From positions 53,226-117,225 of the forward strand of contig WBUH01000014.1 of the NCBI GenBank assembly GCA_008933805.1: a DNA stretch of 64,000 nucleotides, given 5' to 3'. Positions 8,088-16,713 of the stretch are shown one piece after another. Origin of the DNA: Bacteroidota bacterium. Its GTDB lineage: Bacteria; Bacteroidota; Bacteroidia; UBA8524. Position 1 is the first letter of the stretch, and each line of letters starts with the position of its first letter. Below the pieces are notes generated by a model. That model was not told the DNA's origin, made no database searches, and was given only the letters and a program-made list of their open reading frames with translations. The position numbers and the translations under genes are program-made.

Positions 8088-10478
8088 ATGAAAAACCTTT
8101 TACTATTAAAGGCATTATGCCTTTTTTTTCTGTTGTCTGTGATGCATTATGTGCAGGCACAGGGAACTCCTGAAATTTTATATTACAAGTTTAACGGTTC
8201 AGGTACTACTGTGCCCAACCTTGCCAGCAGTCCGCCATCCGGAACAAGTACAGCTTCTTTGGTTGGCTCAATTTCTCAGGGCTCAACAGGAACGTGTAAC
8301 GGTAAGGCCTTAGTGGGAACCGGGGCAACCAGCACCAATGATTATGTGAATACAGGATGGACTACAAGTGTGAGCGGTTCATGGACTATTTCTTTCTGGA
8401 CAAACAATATTCCGTCAACAACCACTACATACTACATTTTTGGAGATGTAAATGCAGGTTCTTTCAGGTGCTTCACAGGCGGTGTTGCCGGTGCCGGTAA
8501 CTGGATTTTACGCGGACCGTTAACCGATGTGCAGGTAGTGGGTGGTGCATCTACCTCTCCGGCAGTTACAACGTTTGTTTACGACTCAACAGCAGGTAAA
8601 ATATTTGCATACCTTAACGGAACGTTGGTGAATACCGTAAACCAAACAGGATTTTCATTAAGCGGCTCCGGTCCTTTTAAAGTAGGTGGTTATTCAAGCA
8701 GCAACAGCCTTCCTTCAGGCTCGTTGATGGATGAGTTCCGATTCTACAGGCGCGCACTTTCAGCCACTGAAGTTGCAAAACTGCGTTATTTGGGAAACAC
8801 CTACGACTCTATTGGTGTATCAAAATGCGGGAGCCACATTTCACCTACAGGTAAAACCTATACTACCACAGGTATTTATTACGATACTATCAGTCCTAAC
8901 TACTATAACTGCGATAGTATTTTAATTACTAATCTTACCATAAAGAAAAACTCAACATCAACCTTAACCGTAAGTGCTTGCGAAAGCTATCTTAGCCCTG
9001 ATAATAAAACCTATACTACATCAGGTACCTATAAAGATACCATACCCAATGCAATAGGCTGTGATAGTATTATTACCATTAATCTAACGATAAAGAAAGC
9101 TACTACCAGTACAATTTCTCCGACATCGTGTTATACCTATACCAGCCCAAGCGGTAAAGTATTTTCATCATCGGGCACCTATATGGATACCATACCCAAT
9201 AGCGGGGGCTGTGATAGTATTATAACCATCAATTTAAAAATTAACGGCACCACTTATGGCAGTATCTCCCCATCGGCTTGTGATAGTTATATCAGCCCGA
9301 GCGGAAAGTACACTTGGTCAGGGTCGGGCAACTACTTAGATACGCTAACCAACAGCAATGGTTGCGATAGTGTAATAAACGTAACGCTTACCATTCATAG
9401 CTCTTCATCCAACATCGCATTTGCAACTGCTTGCGACAGTTACCTAAGCCCAAGCGGTAAACACACTTGGACTGCTTCAGGTGTTTATCAGGATACTTTA
9501 AAAGGTTTCTGGGGTTGTGACAGTATATTGGTAATTACCCTTACGATAAACAATAGCACAAAAGACAGTATAGGGGTTACGGCTTGTAACAGTTACATGG
9601 GCCCAAGCGGTAAATATACTTGGACTACTTCGGGTATTTACATGGATACCATTACCAATGGTATTGGTTGCGATAGCGTGGTAACCATTAATCTTACAGT
9701 AAATTATTCTACCACAAGTTCAATATCTCCTGCCGTTTGTAACCTGTATACAGCACCTAGTGGCAAACTGCTTGCGATTACAGGCAAGTACTTAGACACC
9801 ATACCCAATAGTGTAGGTTGTGATAGTGTAATCTCAATAGACCTTACTGTAAATTACAGCAGCTTTAGCAGCATTTCACCTACCGTTTGTGATATATACA
9901 CCAGCCCAAGTGGTAAGGTATTTACTTCATCGGCCAGCTTTATTGATACCATACCCAACGGCATTGGTTGTGATAGTTTAATATCTGTTAACCTAACTGT
10001 AAATACTGTTAACCCCGGCATTAGCCAAAGCGGCTTTGTTTTAACTGCTGCTGCAACGGGTGCAACCTATAGATGGTTAGATTGTGATAACAGTTATTCA
10101 GTAATTTCAGGCGAAACCAGCCAATCGCTTACAGTAACTGCCAATGGCGATTATGCCGTTGAGGTAACACAAGGCGGATGCACCGATACTTCAACATGTA
10201 TCAGCATTACCAACGTGGGCATAGAGCCTGTATCTTTTGCAAACGGTATTGCTCTTTACCCTAACCCAACTAAAGGTAAGTTTACAGTGCAAACCAACCA
10301 GCCCATGCTGGATGCAACAGTTAAAGTAACCACGCTAACAGGTCAAACCGTTACTCAAAAAGTTCATGTTAATGGCAACACTGTTGAGCTTGACCTAAGC
10401 AAAGAAGCCGCCGGTATTTACTTTGTAGAAGTAGCCGATAACGGAAACATTGCGAGGATTAAGATTGAGAAGTTTTAA
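8088..10478 (+). CDS. LamG-domain surface protein with eight Cys repeats and a T9SS sorting domain
   Basis: 796 residues. Signal peptide (LFFLLSVMHYVQA, Gln at the mature start). Residues about 30-230 form a LamG/concanavalin-like jelly roll (STNDYVNTGWTTSVSGSWTI; FKVGGYSSSNSLPSGSLMDE; FYRRALSATEVAKLR). Residues about 244-640 are eight tandem repeats. Residues about 645-715 look like an Ig-like or SprB-like module. The C-terminus (LYPNPTKGKFTV, then EAAGIYFVEVADNG) is a type A T9SS sorting domain that directs outer-membrane export and surface attachment or release. The LamG fold suggests carbohydrate or protein binding. This is an adhesin-like protein with no catalytic motif. Confidence 0.88.
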   Translation: MKNLLLLKALCLFFLLSVMHYVQAQGTPEILYYKFNGSGTTVPNLASSPPSGTSTASLVGSISQGSTGTCNGKALVGTGATSTNDYVNTGWTTSVSGSWTISFWTNNIPSTTTTYYIFGDVNAGSFRCFTGGVAGAGNWILRGPLTDVQVVGGASTSPAVTTFVYDSTAGKIFAYLNGTLVNTVNQTGFSLSGSGPFKVGGYSSSNSLPSGSLMDEFRFYRRALSATEVAKLRYLGNTYDSIGVSKCGSHISPTGKTYTTTGIYYDTISPNYYNCDSILITNLTIKKNSTSTLTVSACESYLSPDNKTYTTSGTYKDTIPNAIGCDSIITINLTIKKATTSTISPTSCYTYTSPSGKVFSSSGTYMDTIPNSGGCDSIITINLKINGTTYGSISPSACDSYISPSGKYTWSGSGNYLDTLTNSNGCDSVINVTLTIHSSSSNIAFATACDSYLSPSGKHTWTASGVYQDTLKGFWGCDSILVITLTINNSTKDSIGVTACNSYMGPSGKYTWTTSGIYMDTITNGIGCDSVVTINLTVNYSTTSSISPAVCNLYTAPSGKLLAITGKYLDTIPNSVGCDSVISIDLTVNYSSFSSISPTVCDIYTSPSGKVFTSSASFIDTIPNGIGCDSLISVNLTVNTVNPGISQSGFVLTAAATGATYRWLDCDNSYSVISGETSQSLTVTANGDYAVEVTQGGCTDTSTCISITNVGIEPVSFANGIALYPNPTKGKFTVQTNQPMLDATVKVTTLTGQTVTQKVHVNGNTVELDLSKEAAGIYFVEVADNGNIARIKIEKF
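8817..10005 (+). repeat. eight tandem ~48-residue coding repeats
   Basis: These are internal repeats of the LamG protein. Each unit follows the pattern ACxSYxSPSGKxxTxSGxY, then DTIPNxxGCDSIxTINLTIN, with two conserved Cys per unit. Unit one lacks the SPSGK consensus (SPTGK) and unit two has SPDNK. Units four to six share KYTW/KHTW, while three, seven and eight have KV/KL, which suggests stepwise duplication. The paired Cys probably form one disulfide per unit outside the cell (inference). Confidence 0.85.
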
Positions 10479-10508
10479 GTAACACAAGGCTTTATAACCA
10501 AGCTAGTG

Positions 10509-10554
10509 CAAAGGCACGAAGATGCAAACACTGTTTTGCGTTTTCGTGCCTTTG
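10509..10554. terminator. long hairpin in the convergent-free spacer after the LamG gene
   Basis: 12-bp perfect outer arms CAAAGGCACGAA (10509-10520) and TTCGTGCCTTTG (10543-10554), with a shorter inner GCAAA/TTTGC stem. It lies 30 bp after the LamG stop and 100 bp before the next gene. There is no long T tract, so it is either an intrinsic terminator of a weak type or a copy of a dispersed hairpin repeat. Confidence 0.5.
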
Positions 10555-10655
10555 TAGCTAATGGGCATTGCATCGCTATTAAAAAAGTTTGCTTTACACC
10601 CGTATCTATGAAACTTTATCAGCAAAAAATTCGTTACCATTGTTGGTAAATCACA

Positions 10656-12137
10656 GTGAAACTTCTGCTCAAAACATATTGCCTTTTTATTCTGTTTTGT
10701 ACCGTTTTGCAAGTCAGCGGGCAAGATGCTGAATGGTCTAACCCTGAAAAATTCCGTAACCGTACGGCATTTACCAAAGTGGTAGGCCAAAATGCAACAG
10801 GCATTTACGTATTGCGCAGCAAAACCCGCTATTTCGACCGTAAAGTATATGTGCAGTTATACAAAGACAATTTGGGCTTGGTATATAGCAAACAACTAGC
10901 TGGATTGAAAAAGGCCTCATTGGTAAACGCTATAATAAATACTGACGGACTAAGGGTGTTTAAGAGCCGCTTTAACCGAAAAATTAACGGCGTTGAGTTA
11001 ATTGGCCAAAAACACGGACTTGATGCCGAACCCGTGGGAGAAGAGGTGGTAATTACCAATACACCTCAAAGAGACTATTCAGACGAAGGCGATTTTGTGG
11101 TGACTCCTTCTGCCGACCAAACAAAGGTGTTGTGCTTTCATACAGAGATTGACCCTGAGAAGAAAACCGTGATAGAAATTGTGGTGCTTGATGCTAACTC
11201 GTTTCAAGAATTGCACCGCAAAAAAATAGTATTGCCCTTTAGATATGGCAATTTTAACCCACTTGAAAGCCAGGTGGCTAATAACGGAAATGCCTATTTT
11301 ATTTTTAGGGTAGAGAATGAAGACAAGCGTAAGAAGGATTTTGAACGATTTGGCTATTACTTGTTTGCCTACGATGCCGCTAAAAACGAACTGACTGATT
11401 TTTACCTGAACAATAGCGATACTTACCTTAGCAGACCCCACCTAACCCTTGATTATTTAAGCAACAAAGCAATTGCAAGCGGCTTCTACTCATTAGAAGA
11501 CGTGGGCTACAGCAAAGGCTTGCTTGATTTTGGTTTAGATATGGGTACGCATTTGCCGTTATACCATAGCTTTATACCCTACCCACAAGATTTTGTATCA
11601 TCGTTTATTGGCAACTATGCGGCACAGCAAGGCGAGGAGCTTAGGGATTTGTACATACGCAACATTATACCCCACAGCGATAGCGGCTATATACTGATGG
11701 CCGAAGAATACTTTACCACCACCCAAACCTATACCTTTACTGTAAACGGCATGATGCAGGTGGGTAGCCGTGATGTATATAATTTTGGGAAGGTAGCTGT
11801 ACTTTCAATAACCAAAAAAGGGGAAGTTGAATGGGGAAAGGTGATTAATAAAAGTCAGACATCATCTTTGGACTTGGGTTATTACTCCTCTTTTTACACA
11901 TTGCCGTTGCGAGACAGGGTTTTAATATTTTATAACGACGAAAACAGAGGTAATTCTGAAATTACCCAATACACGCTAACCAACAAGGGAGTTAGTGATA
12001 GTAAATTACTTTTTAAGAACTCAAACTCAAGTATAGCGGTGGTTCCACGCGAAGGGCAACAATTAGATGCAGCAACCGTTTTATTTCCTGCTGCCAAAGA
12101 CCGTAAATTTGCATTTTTGAAACTTTTGGTCAACTAA
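10656..12137 (+). CDS. exported protein of unknown function, 493 aa
   Basis: 493 residues. The start is GTG at 10656, which gives a clean signal peptide (KLLLKTYCLFILFCTVLQVSG, then QDAEW at the mature start). The mature part is rich in beta strands with no catalytic motif I recognise. Segments such as VVTPSADQTKVLCFHTEIDP and DSGYILMAEEYFTTTQTYTF read like a WD/Kelch-like propeller, similar to uncharacterised Bacteroidota proteins of about 500 residues. No T9SS domain or lipobox, so it is probably periplasmic. It lies 7 bp before a membrane-protein gene, with which it likely forms an operon. Confidence 0.7.
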   Translation: MKLLLKTYCLFILFCTVLQVSGQDAEWSNPEKFRNRTAFTKVVGQNATGIYVLRSKTRYFDRKVYVQLYKDNLGLVYSKQLAGLKKASLVNAIINTDGLRVFKSRFNRKINGVELIGQKHGLDAEPVGEEVVITNTPQRDYSDEGDFVVTPSADQTKVLCFHTEIDPEKKTVIEIVVLDANSFQELHRKKIVLPFRYGNFNPLESQVANNGNAYFIFRVENEDKRKKDFERFGYYLFAYDAAKNELTDFYLNNSDTYLSRPHLTLDYLSNKAIASGFYSLEDVGYSKGLLDFGLDMGTHLPLYHSFIPYPQDFVSSFIGNYAAQQGEELRDLYIRNIIPHSDSGYILMAEEYFTTTQTYTFTVNGMMQVGSRDVYNFGKVAVLSITKKGEVEWGKVINKSQTSSLDLGYYSSFYTLPLRDRVLIFYNDENRGNSEITQYTLTNKGVSDSKLLFKNSNSSIAVVPREGQQLDAATVLFPAAKDRKFAFLKLLVN

Positions 12138-12144
12138 ACCGCCC

Positions 12145-13140
12145 TTGTTAAATCTTTTCAGAAATAAGCTCGTATCAAACCTGTTGTGGGTACTGCTGTT
12201 TGCTGCCATAATTATGGTGTTGCAATGGTTTTGGAGTCCTCCTCAGCCACAGGTATACAATACATCTCCATTACTGTCGGGCTGGCTCGATGGGCTTCAT
12301 ACGTCCTCTACAGGGCTGTATATTTCATTGGCAATTGTATTTGTAATCAGCTTAGCGGTTGGTTTCTTCTACAACTATTTGGTAAATGAGCACGAGGTAT
12401 TGTTTAAGCAAACCTACCTGCCCGTACTTTTCTTTTTTTACTTCAGCCACTTGTTTCAAGAGCAAAGTATTCTTACTCCGCATTTCCTTGCCTCGTTGTT
12501 TATTTTGCTGATAGTTTACAGGTATTTATCGCTTGACGGACGACAACCCCGCACAACCCCGTTCTTAGATATGGGGTTCTTCACCGGAATGGCCTTTTGC
12601 CTCACTCCTGATACCATTCTTTTTGTTCCTGCCATTTTACTGGCACTTATAGCATCGGCATACCTTACCTTCAAAACCTTCATGCTGTATGTTACAGGCT
12701 TTATAATTCCGCTGTACTTTTTGGGCATCGGTTACTTTTTAGCAGGTCAATGGGAAGTGTATACCATATTTTTTTCCACAAATGTGTTTGCGTTTGATTT
12801 ACAACGACTGATGATAAATCCTTATCATGCTGCAATTCTTGGAATTGCGGCATTGGTTTTGCTGTTCAGCATCGCAGGATTAAGGGATAATTATATGAAA
12901 AACACCATAAGAGCGCGTAAATCACAGCAAATGTTGTTCTATATGCTGTTAAGTGCTTTGAGCGCTGTTGTGCTCAGTAAAGCGCCTGTAGGACAGGCAT
13001 TTACTTTTGTGGCATTACCATTATCACCTTTTGTTTCCTATTATTTTATCAAGACAAAAATGGGGTGGTTTAGAGAGAGTCTCTTTGCACTTCTTTTTGT
13101 TATCATTATTATTGCAGTTTACGTAACACGTTTTATATAA
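12145..13140 (+). CDS. polytopic membrane protein, DUF6427-like
   Basis: 331 residues with about ten hydrophobic segments spread along its length. The start is taken as TTG at 12145 (TTG TTA AAT CTT TTC), 7 bp after the previous stop. A marker region near residue 145 (FLDMGFFTGMAFCLTPDTILF) resembles the DUF6427 family of Bacteroidota inner-membrane proteins, whose function is unknown. No catalytic residues recognised. It is followed 9 bp later by another small membrane protein. Confidence 0.65.
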   Translation: MLNLFRNKLVSNLLWVLLFAAIIMVLQWFWSPPQPQVYNTSPLLSGWLDGLHTSSTGLYISLAIVFVISLAVGFFYNYLVNEHEVLFKQTYLPVLFFFYFSHLFQEQSILTPHFLASLFILLIVYRYLSLDGRQPRTTPFLDMGFFTGMAFCLTPDTILFVPAILLALIASAYLTFKTFMLYVTGFIIPLYFLGIGYFLAGQWEVYTIFFSTNVFAFDLQRLMINPYHAAILGIAALVLLFSIAGLRDNYMKNTIRARKSQQMLFYMLLSALSAVVLSKAPVGQAFTFVALPLSPFVSYYFIKTKMGWFRESLFALLFVIIIIAVYVTRFI

Positions 13141-13149
13141 AACGGGCTA

Positions 13150-13662
13150 ATGGGGGTCTCTTTCAAATTGAAAAATTCAGGCGGTAACGCCGTCGCATAC
13201 CTGCTAATACAGGTAGTGAGGATGATATTTATCTTATCGTCACTAGCTTTAGTGGCTTTCTTTTTTCTGAATACATTCAATCTCAGCGAGTTTTTGATAA
13301 TAGAAGCAGTTATCGCTGTTGTTTCGCTAGGGTATTATATGTTTCGCAACGAAGCGGAAGAGCTTAGTATTGAGGGCAACAAAGTAATACTAAAAGGACG
13401 CAGGTTTATCTTCTTCAAATACACCGCAACTTCTGATGCCAGCAAGGTGCGTTACAAGTTCAGAAAGCCTTCTGAAAGGAAAAGGAGCCTGTTTGGCCTT
13501 AAAAACGGTAACGGCCGTTTGGAACTGTACAAAAACAAGAATAAGTGGGCCGATTTTAGCACCGGTATTATGGGCTGGGGACGCAGCGACCTGGCCGATA
13601 TAGTAAAAGAACTATTGGCACGCGGCTGCTACAACTGGTTTGATTTTCACAAGAAGAGGTAA
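13150..13662 (+). CDS. small membrane-anchored protein of unknown function
   Basis: 170 residues with two adjacent transmembrane helices (about residues 18-42 and 48-66: IFILSSLALVAFFFLNTF, EFLIIEAVIAVVSLGYYMF). A soluble C-terminal domain follows, with strands LSIEGNKVILKGRRFIFF and GRLELYKNKNKWADFS. The layout resembles bacterial PH-like or YcxB-like domains facing the cytoplasm, but I cannot assign a family. It is the last gene of the three-gene run from 10656. The spacer 13663-13859 has no gene or hairpin that I can support. Confidence 0.65.
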   Translation: MGVSFKLKNSGGNAVAYLLIQVVRMIFILSSLALVAFFFLNTFNLSEFLIIEAVIAVVSLGYYMFRNEAEELSIEGNKVILKGRRFIFFKYTATSDASKVRYKFRKPSERKRSLFGLKNGNGRLELYKNKNKWADFSTGIMGWGRSDLADIVKELLARGCYNWFDFHKKR

Positions 13663-13859
13663 AACCAAAGATTTAAACCTACATTCACAGGCTCAAGAAT
13701 CACCTTTGAAAACAACGACATAGCTTTGTATTGTTTAAATAGAGTTTTTATTTGTTAACGAGGTAAGACCAGAATACCAAAACTTGAAATATTCATTTAG
13801 CAGAAAATCAACGATATAAACAATATAGCAAACGGTTTCAGACTATAAAAATAGACAAA

Positions 13860-14699
13860 TTATTTATATAATTGAAAGGCTAAACCTAGAGAAATGCCTG
13901 AACTAAAAAACTCTTTTTGTATACCTCTTAATTTAAGGGGTGGTCTTGTTTGAGAGTTTTCAAAAGGGATAATGTAGCGGCTTTCTGAACTATAAAGGTC
14001 ATTTATAACCGAATTGTACCATAAGTATGAATAGGATGCTGTAAGTAAAATGTATGGTAACAATTTTAGCGAAAAATCAACCCCTATCTGGGGGTTATCA
14101 AACAGCATTAATATCCCTTCCCGCCTGCTTCCAAAACCTTGTGAGCCTCCGCGCATATTAAGGTCAGTTACAAGCCTTCCTGTTTCAATGTCCGTAGCTT
14201 TTTTTGTAATGCTGGTTTCCATATAAAAAGAGGTATTAGGGAAAAAGCCAATATATGGGGAGATAGTACCTCGTTTTTTTATTCGGAACTCTTTTTGAAC
14301 ATAATAACCCATATACCATATTTTGAACCAAGATCGACACTTGTATTGTTCAATTGTATTATCAGTAAGGTTGGCTATATAGCCGTTGCTAGAGACTTCA
14401 TTTTGACCCCAATACCCTTTTAAACCAACATACCACGTTTTGTTTTTGAAAATTGCTGCTGAAAGGCTTACTTGCTGCAACAGCGTAGGTTTGAATGCAC
14501 CCTTCTCAAAGAAGCCGTTAGTAGTGGTCATTTTATCTGCTAAAAACAATAAAGTGGCATTTTCAGCACCATTCAAGGTAAAAAATTGATAGTTAGCAGA
14601 GTAGTTTGCTCTAATGTTAAATTTTCGCAACGTGTCATCAGCAAAAACTGCTTGTATGGTACAAGCAAATATGAAAAATATGCTTATATTTCTTAGCAT
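13860..14699 (-). CDS. predicted outer-membrane beta-barrel protein
   Basis: 279 residues with a signal peptide (MLRNISIFFIFACTIQAVFA). The mature part has alternating hydrophobic strands rich in Tyr, Phe and Trp (TWYVGLKGYWGQNEVSSNGY; ILLTASYSYLWYNSV) and ends LGLAFQLYK, a typical barrel closure. No known family recognised. It lies 8 bp after the lipoprotein gene on the same strand, so the two probably act together at the outer membrane. The region is noticeably AT-richer than the flanks, in line with an accessory block. Confidence 0.65.
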   Translation of the reverse strand: MLRNISIFFIFACTIQAVFADDTLRKFNIRANYSANYQFFTLNGAENATLLFLADKMTTTNGFFEKGAFKPTLLQQVSLSAAIFKNKTWYVGLKGYWGQNEVSSNGYIANLTDNTIEQYKCRSWFKIWYMGYYVQKEFRIKKRGTISPYIGFFPNTSFYMETSITKKATDIETGRLVTDLNMRGGSQGFGSRREGILMLFDNPQIGVDFSLKLLPYILLTASYSYLWYNSVINDLYSSESRYIIPFENSQTRPPLKLRGIQKEFFSSGISLGLAFQLYK

Positions 14700-14707
14700 A
14701 TTACAAG

Positions 14708-16021
14708 TTATAGCTTTTTCAGTTCTATTTTTACTTTTGCTTCATTGTTTCCAACCCAAATAAAACTACCATTGTGGTTATTGGCTTGCCAAAGTGCGTA
14801 CACGTTTATTGTGGTGGCAATATAAGCTGCGTTTCGAGAACTATAGTTGGGGTGCGGTGAGAGTGATCCTGCCATAAATTGTGGTGCCAATACATATTTA
14901 TTGGATATATATTCTCGCATTCGATGATCGTCCCTTTCATAAAAAATAAAGGGCATTTGGCAGTTACTGTCTGAAGGTTGTATTTCATCATAGATAACAT
15001 ATTCTACATCATGAATGCGAGAGGGGCAATTACTACCTCCCCATGACCCTCCCCATGTGCACCTTTCTCTACACACATCTTTACGAGATACATTTTTTAT
15101 TGTATGTGCATATACGTAATCATTTATATCACCAGGATTGTTTACTGTACCCGAGCCATCATATAGGCCATAAGTTACTCTAAATTCATACTCTCCGTTT
15201 ATCCAACGTTCCCCTTTGGGGCAGTTATCCCTAAATAGCTCCATTTGTGTAATTACTAACTTGTATTTTTGGGGTGGTAGCGGGTAACAATCGGCACAGT
15301 TGGGGTTGTATTTCTCGCCCGGTTCACACACCCCGTCATTATCACATAACAAAACTCTGCCACTTTTGCGTATCAGGCTATCTCCCTGCTTGGCCTCCCA
15401 TTGGTCAAAATCCTTTAGCGAGTAAAAATTCACCACCCATATATAATAATCTTCACTGTTCTCCTCAGTTATCAACATACTATCAATCCCGCCCCCTGCC
15501 TTTATCTTATAAGCCACTACTGTATCTTGGGGGATGCTGTCTTTTTCTATCTCATCAGCCACCACTACAAAAGGTTTGTTAAGGTTATAATATTGGTTAG
15601 GTATGTACAAACGGGTATAATACGTTTCACCATCGTACTCAAAAGAGGCCAGCCCGTCAGCATCGTAATCGTGCACGGCAAACGTACTGTCGACACTGTC
15701 TTTCAGGGCAGTTCCAAACGAGTACAGCGTTTCAAGATAGCTGATAGGATTTTCGCTGCTATCGTTAGAAGGGATGGTGGTAACTGAGTCAATCCCTCTG
15801 ACCAATGCTTGGGGTTTAGCCCAATGTGCCAGTCCGCGAGCGATCCACTTCAAATGATTGTCAACCTCTCTTTCAGTGGTAAACTGTGGCGGGTAGCCAC
15901 CGCTTTTCTTAGTAAACTGTGCAGGTTTATTTTCAGGTGAAAAATCAGTGCTGCGTTTGCAGGCCACCGCGGCGATAAATAATGCAGTAAGTAATAGGGA
16001 TAGTTTAGCAATTGAATTCAT
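14708..16021 (-). CDS. lipoprotein with a Ca-site-like Cys cluster
   Basis: 437 residues. A lipoprotein signal peptide (LLLTALFIAAVAC, with the lipobox Cys at about residue 21) places it in the outer membrane or periplasm. Near residue 225 is LLCDNDGVCEPGEKYNPN followed by CADC, a compact D-x-D/Cys-rich motif seen in many Bacteroidota surface proteins and plausibly Ca-binding. The remainder (for example WGGSWGGSNCPSR, YAHTIKNVSRKDVCRERC) has several Cys pairs and no enzyme motif. It is followed by the barrel gene and preceded 77 bp upstream by an Xre regulator, so a three-gene operon is likely. Function unknown. Confidence 0.7.
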   Translation of the reverse strand: MNSIAKLSLLLTALFIAAVACKRSTDFSPENKPAQFTKKSGGYPPQFTTEREVDNHLKWIARGLAHWAKPQALVRGIDSVTTIPSNDSSENPISYLETLYSFGTALKDSVDSTFAVHDYDADGLASFEYDGETYYTRLYIPNQYYNLNKPFVVVADEIEKDSIPQDTVVAYKIKAGGGIDSMLITEENSEDYYIWVVNFYSLKDFDQWEAKQGDSLIRKSGRVLLCDNDGVCEPGEKYNPNCADCYPLPPQKYKLVITQMELFRDNCPKGERWINGEYEFRVTYGLYDGSGTVNNPGDINDYVYAHTIKNVSRKDVCRERCTWGGSWGGSNCPSRIHDVEYVIYDEIQPSDSNCQMPFIFYERDDHRMREYISNKYVLAPQFMAGSLSPHPNYSSRNAAYIATTINVYALWQANNHNGSFIWVGNNEAKVKIELKKL

Positions 16022-16098
16022 GACAATAAATTTAAATCAAAAATAAATCTTCTAAAAGAGATATTTTACTACTTTTAGTGATAAATTATCACTCTTGA

Positions 16099-16332
16099 TT
16101 AAAGGGCGTTATCGCAATAGTCTTTGAAAAATTTATATAGAGGTAATTGATAGTAATTACATAATTTTCTGAGCGTACTTATGGTTATGTTTGCTTTTCC
16201 TCCCTCTATTCTTGAAATATTTAATCCTGTATCGTTATATACATCTTCCATCGTAATGCGTAACTCTGTCCGTAGCTTTTTTAGGCCTTTAACTACTGCA
16301 TCTAAAACTTCATCATCGCGATACTGGGACAT
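16099..16332 (-). CDS. Xre-family helix-turn-helix regulator
   Basis: 77 residues, essentially one HTH_3 domain: LKKLRTELRITMEDVYNDTG, then LNISRIEGGKANITISTLRK and LCNYYQLPLYKFFKDY. The helix 2-turn-helix 3 spacing fits Cro/C1-type repressors. It is divergent from a second Xre gene across 108 bp that contains a palindrome, and it reads toward the lipoprotein and barrel genes. Control of that module is inferred. There is no linked toxin gene. Confidence 0.8.
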   Translation of the reverse strand: MSQYRDDEVLDAVVKGLKKLRTELRITMEDVYNDTGLNISRIEGGKANITISTLRKLCNYYQLPLYKFFKDYCDNAL

Positions 16333-16365
16333 ACCACAATGATTTGTTGTATTTCAGACTTTATT

Positions 16366-16383
16366 AAAGACTTATTAGTCTTT
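16366..16383. promoter_or_regulatory. palindromic operator candidate between the divergent Xre genes
   Basis: A perfect inverted repeat, AAAGACT-TATT-AGTCTTT. It lies about 22 bp before TATATTTA (16398-16405), a near match to the Bacteroidota -7 element of the rightward Xre gene, so it would cover that promoter's -33 region. A half-site-like AGACTTTA lies just upstream (16357-16364). Size and position suit autoregulation by a dimeric Xre protein (inference). Confidence 0.5.
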
Positions 16384-16440
16384 TAATGAATTTGTACTAT
16401 ATTTATCTCCAAAACATTACCTAACTATTAAAGAGCTTTT

Positions 16441-16704
16441 ATGGCATTGCATAAAAACATAAGAATGTTACGACTGCTGCGTGAATACTCGCAAGAGTAT
16501 ATGGCACAAGAGCTAAATATCGGCCAAAACACCTACTCGAAAATTGAAAATGGGAAAACCGCTTTAACAAAAGAAAGATTGAACTATATAGCCCAAATAT
16601 TAAATGTTGAAGCAGAGATGTTAGAAAATTTTGATGCCAACCGATTGATTGAAAGCGCAAAAACACATTTCAAAATCGACAAGCTAAAGGTTGTATTGGG
16701 CTAG
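16441..16704 (+). CDS. Xre-family helix-turn-helix regulator
   Basis: 87 residues. The N-terminal 65 residues form a clear HTH_3 domain (IRMLRLLREYSQEYMAQELN, IGQNTYSKIENGKTALTKER, LNYIAQILNVEAEML), followed by a short tail ending in FKIDKLKVVLG. Cytoplasmic DNA-binding regulator. It is transcribed away from the other Xre gene and ends 9 bp from the stop of polA, which converges on it. Its target is probably the shared 108-bp intergenic region. Confidence 0.82.
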   Translation: MALHKNIRMLRLLREYSQEYMAQELNIGQNTYSKIENGKTALTKERLNYIAQILNVEAEMLENFDANRLIESAKTHFKIDKLKVVLG

Positions 16705-16713
16705 AATATCCTT

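Noticed and set aside
16099..16704. Toxin-antitoxin locus
   Set aside because: Both genes are regulators with complete HTH domains and are divergent; no toxin-like partner adjoins either one.
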